From Tomocerus qinae (lineage: Eukaryota > Arthropoda > Collembola > Entomobryomorpha > Tomoceridae), in the NCBI GenBank assembly GCA_020055645.1, contig CM034547.1, positions 63,027,884-63,091,883 on the forward strand: DNA of 64,000 bases, in the 5' to 3' direction. Position 1 is the stretch's first letter, and every line of letters starts with the position of its first letter. Below are positions 54,201 through 63,200 of this stretch, piece by piece. Below the pieces are notes generated by a model. It was not told the DNA's origin. It was given only the letters and a program-made list of their open reading frames with translations, and searched no databases. Position numbers and translations under genes: made by a program.

Positions 54201-57200
54201 CGACATTTTTACAGTTGATATAGATTGAGTCTTTGTCGGTAATACAGTTGAGTGAATAGACAGCGCAGTAGAGGTTTGTACTGGACGAGATGTTTGTGGT
54301 ACAGTACTGACGGACACAATCGATGTTGTAGGCGATATGGTGGAAACTTTGTAAGTTGTTTCAACTGTCGTCTTTGACTCTTGTGGCGTCGTTAATTTAG
54401 TAGGTAATTTAGAAATAGGGTTACTATATGTAATAGTAACATACTTGGTAGTAGTTTCTGGAATACTTGTTCTGCTGCCGGAAGAGTAGGTAGAGTATGG
54501 TTTAGTAGTATACATCTTGATGGATTTTGTATAATTTGTGGTAGTTGGAGGTAGGGAAGTTATTTTAGTCGATTCCACATGTGTTGTGGAGCGTGGTATA
54601 ATTTTAGTAGTCATCTGAGAACTAGATGAGGTCTCACTCGGAGACATTCGAGTTGATGGTAACGGTGTTGATTGAATAGTGATTACAGTAGAAATTGGTA
54701 CTGAACGAGATGTTGGTGAAACAGTACTGATAGACACCATCGTTGTTGGCAATATCGTGGAAACTCTGCGAGTTGTTCCAACTGTTGTCATAGTGGGTAT
54801 TGAGGTGGTCAATTTAGTTGGTAAATTAGAAACTGTGTTACTATATGTAATAGTAACGTACTTTGTCGTAGTTTGTGGAACAGTTGTTCTGCTACCGGAA
54901 GAGTAGGTTGGATTTGGTTTTGTAGTATACATCTTAATGGATTTTGTATAAGTGGTGGTAGTTGGAGGTAAAGAAGATGCTTTAGTTGATTCCACATGTG
55001 TTGTGGAGCGTGGTATACTTTTAGTCACCTGAGTACTAGATGGGAGATTGGATGTAATAGGTACTATTGGTTTGGATGTTGAAGAAAGTACCGAGGCAGT
55101 TGTACTCTCAGATTGTGATATGATTCCTTTCGAAGACGGAACAACTTGTGCTTCAGTTGTATGCTTAGTGAAAGTTGGACTAGTAAATGCTTCAGGACTT
55201 AGTTCAAATATTAATTCTGTAGTGCTCAATTCAAATTCTGACGTGGAATGTATTTCAGAGACACTATGAGTTTGATCTGGTTTAGTAGTGAACGTTTGTG
55301 ATGAAGGGTGCGAAACAATTGGCTTAGATGATGAGGCTACAATTGGTTTCGATGTTGGTGTGGGTTGTGTAGAAGTTGAAACAAGGGACGACATTTTTAC
55401 AGTTGATATAGATTGAGTCTTGGTCGGTAATACAGTTGAGTGAATAGACAGCGCAGTAGAGGTTTGTACTGGACGAGATGTTTGTGGTACAGTACTGACG
55501 GACACAATCGATGTTGTAGGCGATATGGTGGAAACTTTGTAAGTTGTTCCAACTGTCGTCTTTGACTCTTGTGGCGTCGTTAATTTAGTAGGTAATTTAG
55601 AAATAGGGTTACTATATGTAATAGTAACATACTTGGTAGTAGTTTCTGGAATACTTGTTCTGCTGCCGGAAGAGTAGGTAGAGTATGGTTTAGTAGTATA
55701 CATCTTGATGGATTTTGTATAACTTGTGGTAGTTGGAGGTAGGGAAGTTATTTTAGTCGATTCCACATGTGTTGTGGAGCGTGGTATAATTTTAGTAGTC
55801 ATCTGAGAACTAGATGAGGTCTCACTCGGAGTCATTCGAGTTGATGGTAACGGTGTTGATTGAATAGTGATTACAGTAGAAATTGGTACTGAACGAGATG
55901 TTGGTGAAACAGTACTGATAGACACCATTGTTGTTGGCAATATCGTGGAAACTCTGCGAGTTGTTCCAACTGTTGTCATAGTGGGTATTGAGGTGGTCAA
56001 TTTAGTTGGTAAATTAGAAACTGTGTTACTATATGTAATAGTAACGTACTTTGTCGTAGTTTGTGGAACAGTTGTTCTGCTACCGGAAGAGTAGGTTGGA
56101 TTTGGTTTTGTAGTATACATCTTGATGGATTTTGTATAAGTGGTGGTAGTTGGAGGTAAAGAAGATGCTTTAGTTGATTCCACATGTGTTGTGGAGCGTG
56201 GTATACTTTTAGTCACCTGAGTACTAGATGGGAGATTGGATGTAATAGGTACTATTGGTTTGGATGTTGAAGAAAGTACCGAGGCAGTTGTACTCTCAGA
56301 TTGTGATATGATTCCTTTCGAAGACGGAACAACTTGTGCTTCAGTTGTATGCTTAGTGAAAGTTGGACTAGTAAATGCTTCAGGACTTAGTTCAAATATT
56401 AATTCTGTAGTGCTCAATTCAAATTCTGACGTGGAATGTATTTCAGAGACACTATGAGTTTGATCTGGTTTAGTAGTGAACGTTTGTGATGAAGGGTGCG
56501 AAACAATTGGCTTAGATGATGAGGCTACAATTGGTTTCGATGTTGGTGTGGGTTGTGTAGAAGTTGAAACAAGGGACGACATTTTTACAGTTGATATAGA
56601 TTGAGTCTTGGTCGGTAATACAGTTGAGTGAATAGACAGCGCAGTAGAGGTTTGTACTGGACGAGATGTTTGTGGTACAGTACTGACGGACACAATCGAT
56701 GTTGTAGGCGATATGGTGGAAACTTTGTAAGTTGTTTCAACTGTCGTCTTTGACTCTTGTGGCGTCGTTAATTTAGTAGGTAATTTAGAAATAGGGTTAC
56801 TATATGTAATAGTAACATACTTGGTAGTAGTTTCTGGAATACTTGTTCTGCTGCCGGAAGAGTAGGTAGAGTATGGTTTAGTAGTATACATCTTGATGGA
56901 TTTTGTATAACTTGTGGTAGTTGGAGGTAGGGAAGTTATTTTAGTCGATTCCACATGTGTTGTGGAGCGTGGTATAATTTTAGTAGTCATCTGAGAACTA
57001 GATGAGGTCTCACTCGGAGTCATTCGAGTTGATGGTAACGGTGTTGATTGAATAGTGATTACAGTAGAAATTGGTACTGAACGAGATGTTGGTGAAACAG
57101 TACTGATAGACACCATTGTTGTTGGCAATATCGTGGAAACTCTGCGAGTTGTTCCAACTGTTGTCATAGTGGGTATTGAGGTGGTCAATTTAGTTGGTAA

Positions 57201-60200
57201 ATTAGAAACTGTGTTACTATATGTAATAGTAACGTACTTTGTCGTAGTTTGTGGAACAGTTGTTCTGCTACCGGAAGAGTAGGTTGGATTTGGTTTTGTA
57301 GTATACATCTTGATGGATTTTGTATAAGTGGTGGTAGTTGGAGGTAAAGAAGATGCTTTAGTTGATTCCACATGTGTTGTGGAGCGTGGTATACTTTTAG
57401 TCACCTGAGTACTAGATGGGAGATTGGATGTAATAGGTACTATTGGTTTGGATGTTGAAGAAAGTACCGAGGCAGTTGTACTCTCAGATTGTGATATGAT
57501 TCCTTTCGAAGACGGAACAACTTGTGCTTCAGTTGTATGCTTAGTGAAAGTTGGACTAGTAAATGCTTCAGGACTTAGTTCAAATATTAATTCTGTAGTG
57601 CTCAATTCAAATTCTGACGTGGAATGTATTTCAGAGACACTATGAGTTTGATCTGGTTTAGTAGTGAACGTTTGTGATGAAGGGTGCGAAACAATTGGCT
57701 TAGATGATGAGGCTACAATTGGTTTCGATGTTGGTGTGGGTTGTGTAGAAGTTGAAACAAGGGACGACATTTTTACAGTTGATATAGATTGAGTCTTGGT
57801 CGGTAATACAGTTGAGTGAATAGACAGCGCAGTAGAGGTTTGTACTGGACGAGATGTTTGTGGTACAGTACTGACGGACACAATCGATGTTGTAGGCGAT
57901 ATGGTGGAAACTTTGTAAGTTGTTTCAACTGTCGTCTTTGACTCTTGTGGCGTCGTTAATTTAGTAGGTAATTTAGAAATAGGGTTACTATATGTAATAG
58001 TAACATACTTGGTAGTAGTTTCTGGAATACTTGTTCTGCTGCCGGAAGAGTAGGTAGAGTATGGTTTAGTAGTATACATCTTGATGGATTTTGTATAACT
58101 TGTGGTAGTTGGAGGTAGGGAAGTTATTTTAGTCGATTCCACATGTGTTGTGGAGCGTGGTATAATTTTAGTAGTCATCTGAGAACTAGATGAGGTCTCA
58201 CTCGGAGTCATTCGAGTTGATGGTAACGGTGTTGATTGAATAGTGATTACAGTAGAAATTGGTACTGAACGAGATGTTGGTGAAACAGTACTGATAGACA
58301 CCATTGTTGTTGGCAATATCGTGGAAACTCTGCGAGTTGTTCCAACTGTTGTCATAGTGGGTATTGAGGTGGTCAATTTAGTTGGTAAATTAGAAACTGT
58401 GTTACTATATGTAATAGTAACGTACTTTGTCGTAGTTTGTGGAACAGTTGTTCTGCTACCGGAAGAGTAGGTTGGATTTGGTTTTGTAGTATACATCTTG
58501 ATGGATTTTGTATAAGTGGTGGTAGTTGGAGGTAAAGAAGATGCTTTAGTTGATTCCACATGTGTTGTGGAGCGTGGTATACTTTTAGTCACCTGAGTAC
58601 TAGATGGGAGATTGGATGTAATAGGTACTATTGGTTTGGATGTTGAAGAAAGTACCGAGGCAGTTGTACTCTCAGATTGTGATATGATTCCTTTCGAAGA
58701 CGGAACAACTTGTGCTTCAGTTGTATGCTTAGTGAAAGTTGGACTAGTAAATGCTTCAGGACTTAGTTCAAATATTAATTCTGTAGTGCTCAATTCAAAT
58801 TCTGACGTGGAATGTATTTCAGAGACACTATGAGTTTGATCTGGTTTAGTAGTGAACGTTTGTGATGAAGGGTGCGAAACAATTGGCTTAGATGATGAGG
58901 CTACAATTGGTTTCGATGTTGGTGTGGGTTGTGTAGAAGTTGAAACAAGGGACGACATTTTTACAGTTGATATAGATTGAGTCTTGGTCGGTAATACAGT
59001 TGAGTGAATAGACAGCGCAGTAGAGGTTTGTACTGGACGAGATGTTTGTGGTACAGTACTGACGGACACAATCGATGTTGTAGGCGATATGGTGGAAACT
59101 TTGTAAGTTGTTCCAACTGTCGTCTTTGACTCTTGTGGCGTCGTTAATTTAGTAGGTAATTTAGAAATAGGGTTACTATATGTAATAGTAACATACTTGG
59201 TAGTAGTTTCTGGAATACTTGTTCTGCTGCCGGAAGAGTAGGTAGAGTATGGTTTAGTAGTATACATCTTGATGGATTTTGTATAACTTGTGGTAGTTGG
59301 AGGTAGGGAAGTTATTTTAGTCGATTCCACATGTGTTGTGGAGCGTGGTATAATTTTAGTAGTCATCTGAGAACTAGATGAGGTCTCACTCGGAGTCATT
59401 CGAGTTGATGGTAACGGTGTTGATTGAATAGTGATTACAGTAGAAATTGGTACTGAACGAGATGTTGGTGAAACAGTACTGATAGACACCATTGTTGTTG
59501 GCAATATCGTGGAAACTCTGCGAGTTGTTCCAACTGTTGTCATAGTGGGTATTGAGGTGGTCAATTTAGTTGGTAAATTAGAAACTGTGTTACTATATGT
59601 AATAGTAACGTACTTTGTCGTAGTTTGTGGAACAGTTGTTCTGCTACCGGAAGAGTAGGTTGGATTTGGTTTTGTAGTATACATCTTGATGGATTTTGTA
59701 TAAGTGGTGGTAGTTGGAGGTAAAGAAGATGCTTTAGTTGATTCCACATGTGTTGTGGAGCGTGGTATACTTTTAGTCACCTGAGTACTAGATGGGAGAT
59801 TGGATGTAATAGGTACTATTGGTTTGGATGTTGAAGAAAGTACCGAGGCAGTTGTACTCTCAGATTGTGATATGATTCCTTTCGAAGACGGAACAACTTG
59901 TGCTTCAGTTGTATGCTTAGTGAAAGTTGGACTAGTAAATGCTTCAGGACTTAGTTCAAATATTAATTCTGTAGTGCTCAATTCAAATTCTGACGTGGAA
60001 TGTATTTCAGAGACACTATGAGTTTGATCTGGTTTAGTAGTGAACGTTTGTGATGAAGGGTGCGAAACAATTGGCTTAGATGATGAGGCTACAATTGGTT
60101 TCGATGTTGGTGTGGGTTGTGTAGAAGTTGAAACAAGGGACGACATTTTTACAGTTGATATAGATTGAGTCTTGGTCGGTAATACAGTTGAGTGAATAGA

Positions 60201-63200
60201 CAGCGCAGTAGAGGTTTGTACTGGACGAGATGTTTGTGGTACAGTACTGACGGACACAATCGATGTTGTAGGCGATATGGTGGAAACTTTGTAAGTTGTT
60301 CCAACTGTCGTCTTTGACTCTTGTGGCGTCGTTAATTTAGTAGGTAATTTAGAAATAGGGTTACTATATGTAATAGTAACATACTTGGTAGTAGTTTCTG
60401 GAATACTTGTTCTGCTGCCGGAAGAGTAGGTAGAGTATGGTTTAGTAGTATACATCTTGATGGATTTTGTATAACTTGTGGTAGTTGGAGGTAGGGAAGT
60501 TATTTTAGTCGATTCCACATGTGTTGTGGAGCGTGGTATAATTTTAGTAGTCATCTGAGAACTAGATGAGGTCTCACTCGGAGTCATTCGAGTTGATGGT
60601 AACGGTGTTGATTGAATAGTGATTACAGTAGAAATTGGTACTGAACGAGATGTTGGTGAAACAGTACTGATAGACACCATTGTTGTTGGCAATATCGTGG
60701 AAACTCTGCGAGTTGTTCCAACTGTTGTCATAGTGGGTATTGAGGTGGTCAATTTAGTTGGTAAATTAGAAACTGTGTTACTATATGTAATAGTAACGTA
60801 CTTTGTCGTAGTTTGTGGAACAGTTGTTCTGCTACCGGAAGAGTAGGTTGGATTTGGTTTTGTAGTATACATCTTGATGGATTTTGTATAAGTGGTGGTA
60901 GTTGGAGGTAAAGAAGATGCTTTAGTTGATTCCACATGTGTTGTGGAGCGTGGTATACTTTTAGTCACCTGAGTACTAGATGGGAGATTGGATGTAATAG
61001 GTACTATTGGTTTGGATGTTGAAGAAAGTACCGAGGCAGTTGTACTCTCAGATTGTGATATGATTCCTTTCGAAGACGGAACAACTTGTGCTTCAGTTGT
61101 ATGCTTAGTGAAAGTTGGACTAGTAAATGCTTCAGGACTTAGTTCAAATATTAATTCTGTAGTGCTCAATTCAAATTCTGACGTGGAATGTATTTCAGAG
61201 ACACTATGAGTTTGATCTGGTTTAGTAGTGAACGTTTGTGATGAAGGGTGCGAAACAATTGGCTTAGATGATGAGGCTACAATTGGTTTCGATGTTGGTG
61301 TGGGTTGTGTAGAAGTTGAAACAAGGGACGACATTTTTACAGTTGATATAGATTGAGTCTTGGTCGGTAATACAGTTGAGTGAATAGACAGCGCAGTAGA
61401 GGTTTGTACTGGACGAGATGTTTGTGGTACAGTACTGACGGACACAATCGATGTTGTAGGCGATATGGTGGAAACTTTGTAAGTTGTTCCAACTGTCGTC
61501 TTTGACTCTTGTGGCGTCGTTAATTTAGTAGGTAATTTAGAAATAGGGTTACTATATGTAATAGTAACATACTTGGTAGTAGTTTCTGGAATACTTGTTC
61601 TGCTGCCGGAAGAGTAGGTAGAGTATGGTTTAGTAGTATACATCTTGATGGATTTTGTATAACTTGTGGTAGTTGGAGGTAGGGAAGTTATTTTAGTCGA
61701 TTCCACATGTGTTGTGGAGCGTGGTATAATTTTAGTAGTCATCTGAGAACTAGATGAGGTCTCACTCGGAGTCATTCGAGTTGATGGTAACGGTGTTGAT
61801 TGAATAGTGATTACAGTAGAAATTGGTACTGAACGAGATGTTGGTGAAACAGTACTGATAGACACCATTGTTGTTGGCAATATCGTGGAAACTCTGCGAG
61901 TTGTTCCAACTGTTGTCATAGTGGGTATTGAGGTGGTCAATTTAGTTGGTAAATTAGAAACTGTGTTACTATATGTAATAGTAACGTACTTTGTCGTAGT
62001 TTGTGGAACAGTTGTTCTGCTACCGGAAGAGTAGGTTGGATTTGGTTTTGTAGTATACATCTTGATGGATTTTGTATAAGTGGTGGTAGTTGGAGGTAAA
62101 GAAGATGCTTTAGTTGATTCCACATGTGTTGTGGAGCGTGGTATACTTTTAGTCACCTGAGTACTAGATGGGAGATTGGATGTAATAGGTACTATTGGTT
62201 TGGATGTTGAAGAAAGTACCGAGGCAGTTGTACTCTCAGATTGTGATATGATTCCTTTCGAAGACGGAACAACTTGTGCTTCAGTTGTATGCTTAGTGAA
62301 AGTTGGACTAGTAAATGCTTCAGGACTTAGTTCAAATATTAATTCTGTAGTGCTCAATTCAAATTCTGACGTGGAATGTATTTCAGAGACACTATGAGTT
62401 TGATCTGATTTAGTAGTGAACGTTTGTGATGAAGGGTGCGAAACAATTGGCTTAGATGATGAGGCTACAATTGGTTTCGATGTTGGTGTGGGTTGTGTAG
62501 AAGTTGAAACAAGGGACGACATTTTTACAGTTGATATAGATTGAGTCTTGGTCGGTAATACAGTTGAGTGAATAGACAGCGCAGTAGAGGTTTGTACTGG
62601 ACGAGATGTTTGTGGTACAGTACTGACGGACACAATCGATGTTGTAGGCGATATGGTGGAAACTTTGTAAGTTGTTCCAACTGTCGTCTTTGACTCTTGT
62701 GGCGTCGTTAATTTAGTAGGTAATTTAGAAATAGGGTTACTATATGTAATAGTAACATACTTGGTAGTAGTTTCTGGAATACTTGTTCTGCTGCCGGAAG
62801 AGTAGGTAGAGTATGGTTTAGTAGTATACATCTTGATGGATTTTGTATAACTTGTGGTAGTTGGAGGTAGGGAAGTTATTTTAGTCGATTCCACATGTGT
62901 TGTGGAGCGTGGTATAATTTTAGTAGTCATCTGAGAACTAGATGAGGTCTCACTCGGAGTCATTCGAGTTGATGGTAACGGTGTTGATTGAATAGTGATT
63001 ACAGTAGAAATTGGTACTGAACGAGATGTTGGTGAAACAGTACTGATAGACACCATTGTTGTTGGCAATATCGTGGAAACTCTGCGAGTTGTTCCAACTG
63101 TTGTCATAGTGGGTATTGAGGTGGTCAATTTAGTTGGTAAATTAGAAACTGTGTTACTATATGTAATAGTAACGTACTTTGTCGTAGTTTGTGGAACAGT